Notes: generated from the letters alone by a model not told the origin. Positions 45,435 to 54,854 are shown, counted from the first letter of the stretch. The stretch: DNA of 64,000 bases from Candidatus Brocadia sp. (GCA_011525665.1 WYAU01000031.1:1-64000); one strand, 5' to 3'. Translations and numbers: made by a program.

Positions 45435-45875
45435 TTAGTTTTTTCGTACATTTTCAATAAATTTTACACGAAAATCCTTTACACCTGCTGCAGGGGCTAC
45501 GGCAGTGATCGTCATTGTCTCCTGCCCTTCAATCTGTCGTGGTATCCATACGGAAGTTGGCGTATCCACCAGCATGCCGTTCATATCGAACCATTCAAAG
45601 CGATAACTAAAATCCTGCAGGGAATTCTTTCGGTTAAGCACTTCAATTTGTACTTGCAAAAATCCGCCATTTGTGACACCTTCGTTCAGGCCAACAATAC
45701 TGACTTTTTTATTCAGGGTCGAGTCAGTAATAACCCGTTTGTCAGCAATTATCTGCTTTGTTCCAACAGGGGTTTCCCGCTCAACGGTATTAACCGTTGT
45801 ACACGAAGAAAAGAGAGCAATACCAGAAAGTATATACGCCGATAATAAAGGTTTATAAAAAATATTTCTCATCAT
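45435..45875 (-). CDS. ycfL: YcfL-like (DUF1425) lipoprotein
   Basis: 146 residues. Lipobox-type ALFSSC near residue 25. The domain has GGFLQVQIEVLNRKNSLQDF, then YRFEWFDMNGMLVDTPTSVW, typical of YcfL, and an all-beta profile. The function is unknown, but it is commonly encoded with lpoB, as here 15 bases downstream. ATG codons at 45875 and 45872 are both possible. Confidence 0.85.
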   Translation of the reverse strand: MMRNIFYKPLLSAYILSGIALFSSCTTVNTVERETPVGTKQIIADKRVITDSTLNKKVSIVGLNEGVTNGGFLQVQIEVLNRKNSLQDFSYRFEWFDMNGMLVDTPTSVWIPRQIEGQETMTITAVAPAAGVKDFRVKFIENVRKN

Positions 45876-45921
45876 AATATTTCCTTACTCCAAATGTTTT
45901 GTGATTTCGATAACGCGAAGA

Positions 45922-47589
45922 TCATTTGTTAAATCTTCCGACAGATTCCGTTGATTCGACTGTGTCCGTTTGAGGATGAAGCGCAACCTGTTCTGATTTC
46001 TGAGAGACATGGGGATGGGCGCTTTTCGCCATTTCAGTTTCGGAAGGCGGGAAAGCAGCATCGCTCAATTTAAACTGGTTTACCAGTAATGGACTACCCC
46101 GGCTTACTGACTTAACCCATACGACATTAATGAGTCCTTCGTCTATAGTTACGGGCAGTTTGTATCCTGAATACGGGGACGTCAGTTCGATCTTCCGATC
46201 GGCGGGGGTGCAGAAACGGCAAAATTGAATTTCCTTGGGCAATGTCGTCCACGTCCTTAAATCAGCCTGGTTCATGGCTGCCTGATAAATAGCTCCGGCA
46301 ATTAACGTTACAAATCCGGCGGTATCGTTTTTCTGTGACACTGCCTTGCTTATCCCATAGGCAGCACCGGCCTTTACAGCAGATGCAATAAGCGTCTTTG
46401 TGATAATAACAGGCAATTCATTTTTAAACTCACGGGCAATGACTTTATCCATGCTTGACAACAACACAGTCGACTCTGTCGTTTCACCGGCCACGATACA
46501 TTGGCGTCTCTGTTGGCGGAGTTTTATGACTTCTTGCGTTTTCTTGCCGGGATGAAGGGGAGCCTTTTTCCGAGTTTTAGACTGTGCGAAAGAAACATGA
46601 AGAACCGACAGATAGTTGTTGCGATACTGGAGCTTCGGAAACGCAGCGCCCACGTATGGCACACCGGGCGTGATCAGAAAAAGCGGCAGGTCAATGCGAA
46701 TTTGCTCTCGTAAAGGCGCCAGACCTGTCTCAAAAATGACATAGGTTGTTGCCGGTATTGGTTGTCCGTTAATAATCCTCTGCACCGTTTCTATGTCCTG
46801 CAAAATAAACTTATTTTCACCAATCATGTCCCGGACACGTTTGAAGGAATTACGGGAACGTTCCAGGTCGGAACCTCCCGTTGCCTGCGCCATGAAATAC
46901 AGTCCATCCAGATAAACGGTTGCCGGATTTACATAATCTGCATAAGCACTGAGTTGGTTGAGGTCCGCGTAATAATTGTCAAACTGGTTTCTAAATCGTT
47001 TGTCGTTATTGACCGCATGCAGGTCGACGTGAATGTTTTGTTTCTTCCCTTCCTCCTGCGCTTTTTCGATGCGCCTTGTATTGAGACGGACGGCGTCTCT
47101 CTGTCGTTCATACGCACGGTTCAGTTCTACGCGCGCCTTTTCATAATCTCCCAGCCCCAGATAATTCAAGGCCTTGTAAGCATTCATCATTATCTTGTCG
47201 TATGCAAAACCTTCGTATGGGAGGGTTGTCAGGTTTGTGACGGCGGCAATCGCCTCCCGGGAAACACTCATTTTTGCGGCATCATCATATTTGTTAATCA
47301 ATTCTTCCGCCTTATCAAATGCATCGTTACTCTCCCCCAATCTCCCTGCCGCACGCAAGACAGCCCCCTGCTCCAATCGCCATACAACGGCATCTTTCCC
47401 TTCTCCTCGCTTGTCCGCCTCAGCCGATATTTGTGTTGCTGCAGTTTGCATGTCGCCCAGTCCGTAACTTTGACTTATTTTTTGGGTTTGCATATTGTAA
47501 CTGGCGCATCCGGAACCTACATATCCAATCATGCACACAACAAAAATAGCACGAAGCCAGATTTTACCTTTTCTGTTTGTATACTCCAT
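45922..47589 (-). CDS. COG3014-like envelope lipoprotein
   Basis: 555 residues. Lipobox YVGSGC near residue 28. The N-terminal half is helical and TPR-like (AVLRAAGRLGESNDAFDKAE, AYKALNYLGLGDYEKARVEL, NRAYERQRDAVRLN). A later hydrophobic, glycine-rich stretch (IAGAIYQAAMNQADLRTWTT) and a beta-rich end follow. This matches the uncharacterised COG3014 lipoproteins that co-occur with LpoB. It lies 46 bases upstream of ycfL and probably belongs to the same cell-wall support cluster. Confidence 0.8.
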   Translation of the reverse strand: MEYTNRKGKIWLRAIFVVCMIGYVGSGCASYNMQTQKISQSYGLGDMQTAATQISAEADKRGEGKDAVVWRLEQGAVLRAAGRLGESNDAFDKAEELINKYDDAAKMSVSREAIAAVTNLTTLPYEGFAYDKIMMNAYKALNYLGLGDYEKARVELNRAYERQRDAVRLNTRRIEKAQEEGKKQNIHVDLHAVNNDKRFRNQFDNYYADLNQLSAYADYVNPATVYLDGLYFMAQATGGSDLERSRNSFKRVRDMIGENKFILQDIETVQRIINGQPIPATTYVIFETGLAPLREQIRIDLPLFLITPGVPYVGAAFPKLQYRNNYLSVLHVSFAQSKTRKKAPLHPGKKTQEVIKLRQQRRQCIVAGETTESTVLLSSMDKVIAREFKNELPVIITKTLIASAVKAGAAYGISKAVSQKNDTAGFVTLIAGAIYQAAMNQADLRTWTTLPKEIQFCRFCTPADRKIELTSPYSGYKLPVTIDEGLINVVWVKSVSRGSPLLVNQFKLSDAAFPPSETEMAKSAHPHVSQKSEQVALHPQTDTVESTESVGRFNK

Positions 47590-47644
47590 ACTATCCCCCT
47601 GTTTGTGGGCATTCGCCCTTTTCCCTCTCCATGAGAAACGGCTA

Positions 47645-48547
47645 TTATTGCGGCTTTCTTAAAATAGCATCTTTGGTGATCCCGAAATCTTCAAGAATTT
47701 CCGCGGTTGATGTCTTAGGCAGTACGCTGATGATTTTAGCCTTGCCGACATGCACCTCTTCTCTCCCCAGGGACTCTTTGGTGTCGGGATCGATCAATTC
47801 TTCACCCACAGCGAAGATGTTCCAGATTTGTCCGGCTGCTATGTCTGTGCCGTCTCCCCGGTTGATGGTTATTTGTTTGTCCCTTTTGACAAGCACCTTT
47901 GGCGGAAAAATCACGTCGATTACGCGATTGGCAATTTTTCCCGCCATTTCACGGGCGATTGCCACCAACAGCTCATCGCTCATCATACCGTCCATCACGG
48001 AATAAGTCTTCATTTCAGATATATCCTTGTTGCATATCTGGAAGTTAGCAGATTCCAGCAATTTCCCCGTCGTAGAATCATAGATTTTTCCCACGCAGGA
48101 AAATCTGATAACACGCTTCACGGCCTTTCTCCCCGTGCCTTGAAATGTGGCTGTTTCATTGTAATCCTGAAAATCATCGGCGGTAGTAACAAGGAGATAT
48201 TTCACCCCTGCCAATTTAAAAAGCTGTGCGGATGATTTGTCATCAATATCAACATTTCCTGAGTGGGCAAACTCCTGTTCCCTTACCACATCCTGGACAT
48301 CACTCCGCCCCACCACCTGAAACTTTCTGGTTGCGTTAATGCGGTCAATTAGCTGGCCATCAAGCGACTGTATTACACGCTCCATTTCTCCCTTTTTACC
48401 GGATCGCTCCGCGCTCTGCACCAGCGCAGCCGTTGTTTTGACGGCGCCAACGCCAATTGTCTCCAGTTGTGCCAGTGCAAGTGCAGGTGTCAAAAAAACC
48501 ACAATACAAAATGCAAAAGAACTTTTCGTGACGGCTGGTAATTTCAT
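47645..48547 (-). CDS. CsgG-like secreted protein
   Basis: 300 residues with a signal peptide (cleavage near ALALAQLE). The core is CsgG/TolB-N-like: MERVIQSLDGQLIDRINATR, FQVVGRSDVQDVVREQEFAH, KLAGVKYLLVTTADDFQDY, and the SH3-like end GQIWNIFAVGEELIDPDTKE. There is no lipobox Cys, so it is periplasmic rather than a pore like curli CsgG. The last part resembles FlgT/CsgG-associated C-terminal domains. It lies between the TPR/CsgG gene and the COG3014-like gene on the same strand. Confidence 0.82.
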   Translation of the reverse strand: MKLPAVTKSSFAFCIVVFLTPALALAQLETIGVGAVKTTAALVQSAERSGKKGEMERVIQSLDGQLIDRINATRKFQVVGRSDVQDVVREQEFAHSGNVDIDDKSSAQLFKLAGVKYLLVTTADDFQDYNETATFQGTGRKAVKRVIRFSCVGKIYDSTTGKLLESANFQICNKDISEMKTYSVMDGMMSDELLVAIAREMAGKIANRVIDVIFPPKVLVKRDKQITINRGDGTDIAAGQIWNIFAVGEELIDPDTKESLGREEVHVGKAKIISVLPKTSTAEILEDFGITKDAILRKPQ

Positions 48548-48566
48548 GCGTACTCCGTTTGTTTAA

Positions 48567-51140
48567 TTAATTGAATACGTTATAAACAGAATGCCAACTT
48601 TTTCTGGTATCCACTTTAATATCCTCTTTAATGTCCACCTTATATCCGCTTTGTCTGAACATCTGGGCAATACCTTTTATCTTTTCAACTTCTGCATCAG
48701 TCAGTTTCTCATCTCTTTTAAATTTGTAGAGAAAGTCTGTATTATCTTTCCACCGCCTATAACCCTCATCACTCATCTGCAAGGCCACTTTAAGCTTTAG
48801 ACTATCAATAAGATTAACCGCCCTTTCCCAGTCATTAAAACCCTCGCGGGATAGACGTATCCTGCCAAGGCCAGGCGACACTTTGAATGTTCCGGGGGCC
48901 GAACCTATAACGACACCGTTAAGTTCTACGGTAACGTCCAGCGTCTGTATTTCCAGCGTATTCTGTTTTATCATTATCCTGTTGTCTTTGTCAATCCGGA
49001 TGTCTGGAATACCTATCGGCAGTTGTGCCAAATCCTGCATGCCACAGGCAATGGTAATTTCGACAAGTTCTGGCCTGGCTTGGGGTGGAGCAACTTGTTT
49101 TTTAGACAGGCTCTCAGCAACCTTAATTGCGGCTTCATCGAGTAGTTCGTTGATGATATCGCTGTTGTCATTTTGGCTATCTTCGGTAAAACGGGTAGTT
49201 TTACTCACCTTAACCGTATCAGCAACAAGGGTTCCACCACCGTATCCAGCGTCAAGGATTTTGTAACTCACGCGTAAATTGTATATAATATTCTCTGTCG
49301 TTACCCCATACCCTTTAAATGTCTTTTTCTCACTGCCAAAGGATGCGATGGATGCCACAATGATGTAGTCTACAAGATATTTTACACCCGTCGATTGCGC
49401 AAGTTGCACGGAAATAAAGTCTGCCATATTGGTTACGCCTGCCGATTTTTGAATATTACTCAGTTGCGGACCCGCCTTACCGGCTGCCGCGCCTTGACCC
49501 GGCTTTTGACTTGAGTCTTGCTTTGAACCAGAGGGCTCTTTATTATTGGGACTTCCAAATGCACTGAGCAGCGTTTCCTGATTGACAATGCTGAAGCCTT
49601 GTTCTGTAATCCGGCTGGTTATAAATTCTTCCAGAACAGACTCCTTATCACCTAAGAATTCTTCCCCTTTGTAGAAATTTCCCGCCAGGTTTTCAACAAA
49701 AATTGTAGCCTTCCTCATACCCTGATCACTTGGCTGCTCCCAATTACAGGGTGTTCCAGTGTCAAGCATCGATTTAACTTTCATTGTGCCCGGATCCCTA
49801 TCCCCGCATTTGGATCTATATATTTCAAGTGCTTTTTTTAAATACTCGATGACCTCATCTCGTTTATCTAACTTACACAACATAAGACCGAGATTACAAT
49901 AATTGGTTGCAACCATGAGATGCTCTTGTCCATAAGCCTTGATGTTGATGTCAAGCGCCTTTTTTAAATACCCGATGGCTTCATCTGGTTTATCCAAAGA
50001 ACCCAATGCCGAACTAATATTATTATAATTGTTTGCAACAGCGGGGTGTTTATCTCCATACACCTTTTTGTTGATATCGATTGCCTTGTTATAATATTCG
50101 ATGGCCTTATTTATGTCATTTATGTCGTATGAAGAGGCTAACGCCAGGCCAATATTATTATAATTAGTTGCAACAGCAGGATGCTCTTCTCCGTATACCG
50201 AGCGGTTGATCTCAAGAGCCTTTTCGTAATATTCGAGCGCCTTATCCGTGTTGTGTAAAGAAGCCGATGTCAAACCCATGTAATTATAGTCTCTTGCAAT
50301 GTTGGGATGATTGAAATGTTTTTTCCCATCCACCTTGAGATCGATTTCGAGCGCTTTTTTGAAATTATCTTCAGCATCTTTGATCTGGTGTAAATTATAC
50401 GACGCTTCACCAATATTACAATAAATAGTTGCAAGATCAGGGTGTTCTTCTCCATATAGGCTACGGCTGATAGTGAGCGCATCATTAAAATACCGGATGG
50501 CATCTTTTGAGTTACCTAAAGTAAGTAATATCTCTCCGTACTTATTGAGGTATTTGCTATTTTGAGGATCGTATTTTATCGCTTGTTCGTAATCCCGCCT
50601 GGCTTCTTCGTAGTTTAAATCCAACTCCTTAGTCAAACCGAGCACATAATAATCTGCGGCGGTTTCTGCTTTGTTCTTTTTTGCACGCTGCTTTTTTTGT
50701 TTCAGCGACTCTTGCAGAAGTTTCTCTACGCCCTCAAGATCTCCGGCATTCAATTTTTCCTTCGCCTGAAAACCAAGGGCATCCTTGCGTGTGCGTGACG
50801 CAAGTTGCTCCTGTAATTCATTATATCTTTCAACCCATTTTTGAATTTCTTCATCACGGTCTTTTTTATCGATGTTTTTTTCTTCAAGAATTTTCAGGAA
50901 ACGGTCTATCGTCTTCTGATTTCCTTTAACCACCTCTGCAAAGGTATTGAACATTTCCTGAGATACACCATAATTAATTGTCACATCTCCACCTGCTTCA
51001 ATTGACGGACTATGATTCCCGGTGGTGTCCTGTTTTACTGATTTTTCAGCATAGGAAGGGTTGCCAGATAAAATCCCGAACAGTATACAGCTGAAAAAAT
51101 ATGTTACAAATCGTGTATTATCGCGGAACGTCATGGTCAT
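48567..51140 (-). CDS. Secreted TPR / CsgG-like / PEGA multidomain protein
   Basis: 857 residues. Order: signal peptide (about 1-31); motif NHSPSIEAGGDVTINYG (about 42-58); coiled coil (about 65-130); kinesin-light-chain-type TPRs (about 160-450; repeats such as HPAVATNYNNIGLALASSYD); a CsgG-like domain (about 480-700; ATIFVENLAGNFYKGEEFL, then QLAQSTGVKYLVDYIIVASI); and a PEGA-like domain (about 745-810; VTVELNGVVIGSAPGTFKVS). The combination suggests a periplasmic scaffold with a lipid- or wall-associated part. It is 62 bases from the upstream gene, which shares the glycine-rich motif. Confidence 0.82.
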   Translation of the reverse strand: MTMTFRDNTRFVTYFFSCILFGILSGNPSYAEKSVKQDTTGNHSPSIEAGGDVTINYGVSQEMFNTFAEVVKGNQKTIDRFLKILEEKNIDKKDRDEEIQKWVERYNELQEQLASRTRKDALGFQAKEKLNAGDLEGVEKLLQESLKQKKQRAKKNKAETAADYYVLGLTKELDLNYEEARRDYEQAIKYDPQNSKYLNKYGEILLTLGNSKDAIRYFNDALTISRSLYGEEHPDLATIYCNIGEASYNLHQIKDAEDNFKKALEIDLKVDGKKHFNHPNIARDYNYMGLTSASLHNTDKALEYYEKALEINRSVYGEEHPAVATNYNNIGLALASSYDINDINKAIEYYNKAIDINKKVYGDKHPAVANNYNNISSALGSLDKPDEAIGYLKKALDINIKAYGQEHLMVATNYCNLGLMLCKLDKRDEVIEYLKKALEIYRSKCGDRDPGTMKVKSMLDTGTPCNWEQPSDQGMRKATIFVENLAGNFYKGEEFLGDKESVLEEFITSRITEQGFSIVNQETLLSAFGSPNNKEPSGSKQDSSQKPGQGAAAGKAGPQLSNIQKSAGVTNMADFISVQLAQSTGVKYLVDYIIVASIASFGSEKKTFKGYGVTTENIIYNLRVSYKILDAGYGGGTLVADTVKVSKTTRFTEDSQNDNSDIINELLDEAAIKVAESLSKKQVAPPQARPELVEITIACGMQDLAQLPIGIPDIRIDKDNRIMIKQNTLEIQTLDVTVELNGVVIGSAPGTFKVSPGLGRIRLSREGFNDWERAVNLIDSLKLKVALQMSDEGYRRWKDNTDFLYKFKRDEKLTDAEVEKIKGIAQMFRQSGYKVDIKEDIKVDTRKSWHSVYNVFN

Positions 51141-51202
51141 AAACCTTTTTTTCTGAATAGGATTGTCAGCGTTTTTTATGCAATTATTTATGTTTCACGT
51201 CC

Positions 51203-51811
51203 TTATTTGTTGCCATAGGTAATATTTATATCTCCGCCGCTGCTTATAGCAGGACTTTGATCCCCACGGGTGTGTTGTTCAATATGCTTCGTAGTACCAG
51301 CAAACTTCTCCTTCAGATAATCGCTCTTATTGACTGCATCATCAAACCAGCTAAAGAGTTTCTGTAAGAATTCCTTCTTAAGATTTGGGTCTTCCAGTTC
51401 GGTTAGTTTTATGCTATGGAAGATTACCATGAACGAGGTAAAGGCATTTCTTATCCACTCGGCCTTCTCGTTGTATTCTTCTCTGGTTACCGCAAAGGCA
51501 TTCCAGTCTTTACAAAGTTCTCTACTCTGCATCTGGAGTAATTCCAGGACTTCGCTCGCATCCCTAATTTTCTTTTTTTCTACAGAGCCACTTACATCTA
51601 CCTTATCAAGGACATTTACCTTTAAAGAAAACGCCTTCCCCTGATACTCGATATCTTTATCACAATCCCTGAGTATCCTCGTTTCCTTTTTACCATCTAT
51701 TTCCCCTTCGATTGTCTTATTTTTATCCCAAAACCATCCGTATGTTGGGATATTATATAGAAGTATGGTTATTAAAAGAGAAAGTAACAGTGGGATAATA
51801 TATTTACGCAT
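51203..51811 (-). CDS. Secreted helical protein ending in a GGD-INITYG motif
   Basis: 202 residues from the ATG at 51811, which has GGAGG nine bases upstream. An N-terminal hydrophobic signal (IIPLLLSLLITILLYNI) precedes a helical domain (AEWIRNAFTSFMVIFHSIKL). The protein ends with RGDQSPAISSGGDINITYGN, nearly the same motif as residues 42-58 of the next protein. The family is unknown. It is first in the envelope cluster, and the shared tail suggests the two proteins bind each other or a common partner. Confidence 0.7.
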   Translation of the reverse strand: MRKYIIPLLLSLLITILLYNIPTYGWFWDKNKTIEGEIDGKKETRILRDCDKDIEYQGKAFSLKVNVLDKVDVSGSVEKKKIRDASEVLELLQMQSRELCKDWNAFAVTREEYNEKAEWIRNAFTSFMVIFHSIKLTELEDPNLKKEFLQKLFSWFDDAVNKSDYLKEKFAGTTKHIEQHTRGDQSPAISSGGDINITYGNK

Positions 51812-52369
51812 ACATATAATCCTCCACATAAATTGAGTTTGATCATGTATGGACACTTATTAGCTACTTTGATCGCTTCAGCGCAAGTTTCGTTGCGCAC
51901 TATCTCAAAAAAACATAAATCAAATATTTCACACCATTACGGCATTATGGAAAAAACCCCCTTTTCCCTATCCATCCTGCGGCAAACCATACTGAAAAAA
52001 GACAGTGGGAAAGCAGGAAAAAAGAATTGATTTATCATCACTACCACAAAAAGGTAACATTAATGCATCAGAGCAAAAAAAAGCCCACAGCAAGGATACA
52101 GAAAAATAATTTACAAAAAAAATCATTAAATTTCTAATTTCCAATACTTATGATTACAAAAAACAGAAGGTCTGGCAATAAGTTTATCCAGGCAAGGCCG
52201 GAAAAATGTAACATGACACACTTGTGTAACGTCACACTTCTGTGCCATGACACACACGCTCGTCAATTTCAAAATTATAAAAACACAGATCGAATGGAAA
52301 TGAAGTTCTACGGGAAAGGGTAATGAACGCATGTACTATTGCCGGAGGGTGCTTTGGCCGTGTCCTTTT
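51812..52369. other. Intergenic, regulatory-looking
   Basis: About 560 bases upstream of the envelope cluster. A frame at 51833-52030 (+) is not protein-like. The one notable element is the CACAC direct-repeat cluster at 52214-52256. Confidence 0.5.
52214..52256. promoter_or_regulatory. Three spaced (G)ACACAC/GTCACAC repeats
   Basis: GACACAC at 52215, GTCACAC at 52231 and GACACAC at 52249, spaced 16 and 18 bases, with inverted GTGT words between (ACACTTGTGT at 52217-52226). This may be a multi-site operator; no regulator can be named. Confidence 0.35.
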
Positions 52370-53131
52370 TTAAAGCTCAACCACCAATCCGTCAAAAGCA
52401 AATTCAACACCTGGCGGCAGTTTTTTATTGTCTTCTTCATGTTCGATATCATGGCACATATGGGTAAAATAAGTCTTTCGTGGCTTTAACAGTCTGACGA
52501 TACGCAGCGCCTGGTCGATGCTGAAATGTTTTACGTGAGGAATATAGCGAAGCGCTCCCAAAACAAGCACATCCAGGTCTTTTAATTTCTCCAGCGACCC
52601 GACGGGTATCTCGCTTGCATCGGTAACATAAGCAAATTTTTCAAATCTGTAACCCGTTACCTGGCCGTCACCATGAATCGCTTCGATAGGCGCAACGGGA
52701 ATACCTCCTATTGTTACATTATCATGGATAACGTTCATCGAAAATCTGGGTTTATAACCACCCGGATTCGATTCGTTATTGAAAACATATGAAAAGGCAT
52801 TCCGTATGGTATTGAGGCTTTCGAAGGTGCCATAAATCGGGATATCCATTCGTTGAACCATGTTGAACCGCCGAAGGTCATCCAGACCAAAGATGTGATC
52901 GGCATGGGGGTGGGTAATAAGCACGGCGTCCAGCCTTGTAACGTTGTTTTTAATGCACTGGAGCCTCAGCTCCGGCGTGGCATCAATAAGGATATTGCAT
53001 CCGTTTTTGCTTATCAGCACGGAAGTGCGCATCCGCTTATTTTTCGGATTATCAGAGGTACAAACCCTGCAATCGCAGGCAATCATGGGAACACCATGAG
53101 AAGTACCAGTGCCGAGAAATGTTATCTTCAT
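52370..53131 (-). CDS. MBL-fold phosphodiesterase (PhnP-like)
   Basis: 253 residues of the metallo-beta-lactamase fold. It begins MKITFLGTGTSHGVPMIACD, followed by CRVCTS, as in PhnP cyclic-phosphate phosphodiesterases, whose extra structural zinc uses such Cys. The main metal motif is THPHADHIFGLDDLRR (about 75). Later ligands include YVTDASEIP and FTHMCHDIEHEED. The substrate may be a cyclic phosphate; no phosphonate genes are present. It is divergent from a secreted-protein gene. Confidence 0.9.
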   Translation of the reverse strand: MKITFLGTGTSHGVPMIACDCRVCTSDNPKNKRMRTSVLISKNGCNILIDATPELRLQCIKNNVTRLDAVLITHPHADHIFGLDDLRRFNMVQRMDIPIYGTFESLNTIRNAFSYVFNNESNPGGYKPRFSMNVIHDNVTIGGIPVAPIEAIHGDGQVTGYRFEKFAYVTDASEIPVGSLEKLKDLDVLVLGALRYIPHVKHFSIDQALRIVRLLKPRKTYFTHMCHDIEHEEDNKKLPPGVEFAFDGLVVEL

Positions 53132-53180
53132 AAATTCCGGAATGCCCTTTATCGACGAACAATTTTTCCCCTGTACACCA

Positions 53181-53208
53181 TTGACTGAATTCTGTTATTG
53201 TTTATTAT
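53181..53208 (+). promoter_or_regulatory. Possible sigma70 promoter
   Basis: TTGACT (53181-53186), 16 bases, TATTAT (53203-53208), reading toward the secreted-protein and nitrilase genes. Confidence 0.45.
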
Positions 53209-53261
53209 TATAGGAATAATTTTGTTACGATTTCAAGGATTCTTTCAATTTGCGAATAACG

Positions 53262-53858
53262 ATGAAGCAAAAATTTCTGTTGCCATGGATAATGATTCTC
53301 CTTTTTGTATTTTCCAGAGATGCACATGCGGTATATTTTTTTCTGTCCGACGATCAAATAAAAGAGGCCATCGAGTATGGCGAAAAAAACAAGGACAGTG
53401 ACTATGTCTCTTTTTTCAGCGAATGGATGGACGTATCGAACGAGGGGTATGAATGGGCGGTCTTAAACACGGAATTTAGCACCCTGGCGTATGAAGCAAG
53501 GCAGTCTGCCCTCGCCTCCGGAAAGCTAACGCAAACCCGTATATTTCACCTGATTTCCGAGGCGGAGGATATTTTGTCATTTCAGGTTATCTTGTACGGC
53601 AATTCTCCCGATTTTGCAACGGATTATCATGCTGTCCTGTTATACAAAAACAAACCCATTCATCCGGTCAACGAGCAAAACGACACACACGCCAGACCCA
53701 GTAATCTTGGAATCCGGCTGCCTGCGACTTACCGTGCCGCGTGCCGGTATGATTTTCCAAATTATTTTATAGAACCCGATGAAGTGGTTACCCTCATAAT
53801 CATCAGTCCACTCGATAAAGAACGAAGGTTTTTTTTTGACCTGAAGGAAATGCGATGA
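53262..53858 (+). CDS. Secreted protein of unknown function
   Basis: 198 residues. The signal peptide (FLLPWIMILLFVFSRDAHAV) is followed by a mixed alpha/beta domain with DDQIKEAIEYGEKNKDSDYV, then FFSEWMDV. A late beta part carries YHAVLLYKNKPIHPVN. I recognise no family. A TTG at 53250 has AAGGA ten bases upstream and could be the true start, adding four residues. Its end overlaps the nitrilase start by four bases (ATGA), so the two are co-translated. Confidence 0.72.
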   Translation: MKQKFLLPWIMILLFVFSRDAHAVYFFLSDDQIKEAIEYGEKNKDSDYVSFFSEWMDVSNEGYEWAVLNTEFSTLAYEARQSALASGKLTQTRIFHLISEAEDILSFQVILYGNSPDFATDYHAVLLYKNKPIHPVNEQNDTHARPSNLGIRLPATYRAACRYDFPNYFIEPDEVVTLIIISPLDKERRFFFDLKEMR

Positions 53859-54694
53859 AGGTTGGCTTTTTACAAACATCTCCCCTTTTTGGAAAAAAGG
53901 ATGAGAATGTGCTCAATGCCATTCAGATAATAAAACAGATGGATGCCGACCTGGTAGTTTTACCCGAACTCTTTAATACGGGTTATCAGTTCACATCAAA
54001 AGACGAAGCCCTTGCCTTGGCAGAAACAGTACCTGATGGACAGACGACACGCGCATTGATCCGTCTATCACAGGAAAAACACCTTTATATTGTCGCAGGC
54101 CTTGCGGAACGGGAAAAGGGATGTTGTTATAACTCGGCCGTGCTGGTGGGACCGGGCGGTCTTATCGGCTGCTACCGGAAGCTCCATCTGTTTTATCATG
54201 AAAAACGCTGGTTTGAGCCGGGAAATCTCGGGTTAAGCGTCTATGATATCGGACAGGCAAGGGTCGGCATCATGATCTGTTTTGATTGGTTCTTTCCCGA
54301 AGTTGCAAGATATTTGGCCCTGAAAGGGGCGGATATTATCTGCCACCCCGCGAACCTCGTCCTGCCGTACTGTCCACAGGCCATGATAACGCGATGCATC
54401 GAAAACAGAGTCTTTGCGGTCACCGCTAACCGCACGGGCGTCGAAAAACGTTCAGAAGAAACGCTTACTTTTATCGGAACAAGCCAGATTGTAGGGACAA
54501 AGGGGGAGGTCTTCTGTCGCGCATCTTCTGATCGCGATGAGGCAATCGTCATTGAATGTGACCCAAAAAACGCACGTGATAAGCAAATCACACCGCAGAA
54601 TCATCTCTTCAATGACCGGCGGTTACAGTTCGCTGTCTCCGTCGAGCCGTCGAATGATCACGACCATCAAAAGTCGCTGATAAAGGATCATTAA
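53855..54694 (+). CDS. Nitrilase-superfamily carbon-nitrogen hydrolase
   Basis: 279 residues with the Glu-Lys-Cys triad: LVVLPELFNTGYQF (Glu, about 41), YRKLHLFYHEK (Lys, about 112), GIMICFDWFFPE (Cys, about 145). GCCYNSAVLVGPGG and CIENRVFAVTANRTG are further family landmarks. It resembles amidases of the omega-amidase/carbamoylase branch, acting on small amides; the substrate is unknown. It is coupled to the secreted protein before it, and its 3' end is overlapped by a BrnT remnant on the other strand. Confidence 0.92.
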   Translation: MKVGFLQTSPLFGKKDENVLNAIQIIKQMDADLVVLPELFNTGYQFTSKDEALALAETVPDGQTTRALIRLSQEKHLYIVAGLAEREKGCCYNSAVLVGPGGLIGCYRKLHLFYHEKRWFEPGNLGLSVYDIGQARVGIMICFDWFFPEVARYLALKGADIICHPANLVLPYCPQAMITRCIENRVFAVTANRTGVEKRSEETLTFIGTSQIVGTKGEVFCRASSDRDEAIVIECDPKNARDKQITPQNHLFNDRRLQFAVSVEPSNDHDHQKSLIKDH

Positions 54695-54770
54695 ACACCT
54701 TTGAGGCTTCTTCAAAACGGACACGATTTTTTGTATTTTTTGCCTTTGCGGTATCCCGTTCAAATTCCAT
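54609..54770 (-). pseudogene. Truncated BrnT-type toxin
   Basis: 53 codons from an internal ATG at 54770. The start MEFERDTAKAKNTKNRVRFE, then EASKVFNDPLSATFDGRDHS, matches the first half of BrnT toxins. The second half (the catalytic part) is missing: after RRRQRTVTAGH the frame stops inside the nitrilase 3' end. No BrnA antitoxin follows. A dead fragment of a toxin-antitoxin system. Confidence 0.65.
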
Positions 54771-54854
54771 ATTTGAGTATCTACGAAGCCATGACGTCCC
54801 ATTGCGCAATCCTCCTGCGCCACATGTCCGTGCTAATGACCTTGCTGAGGAATA

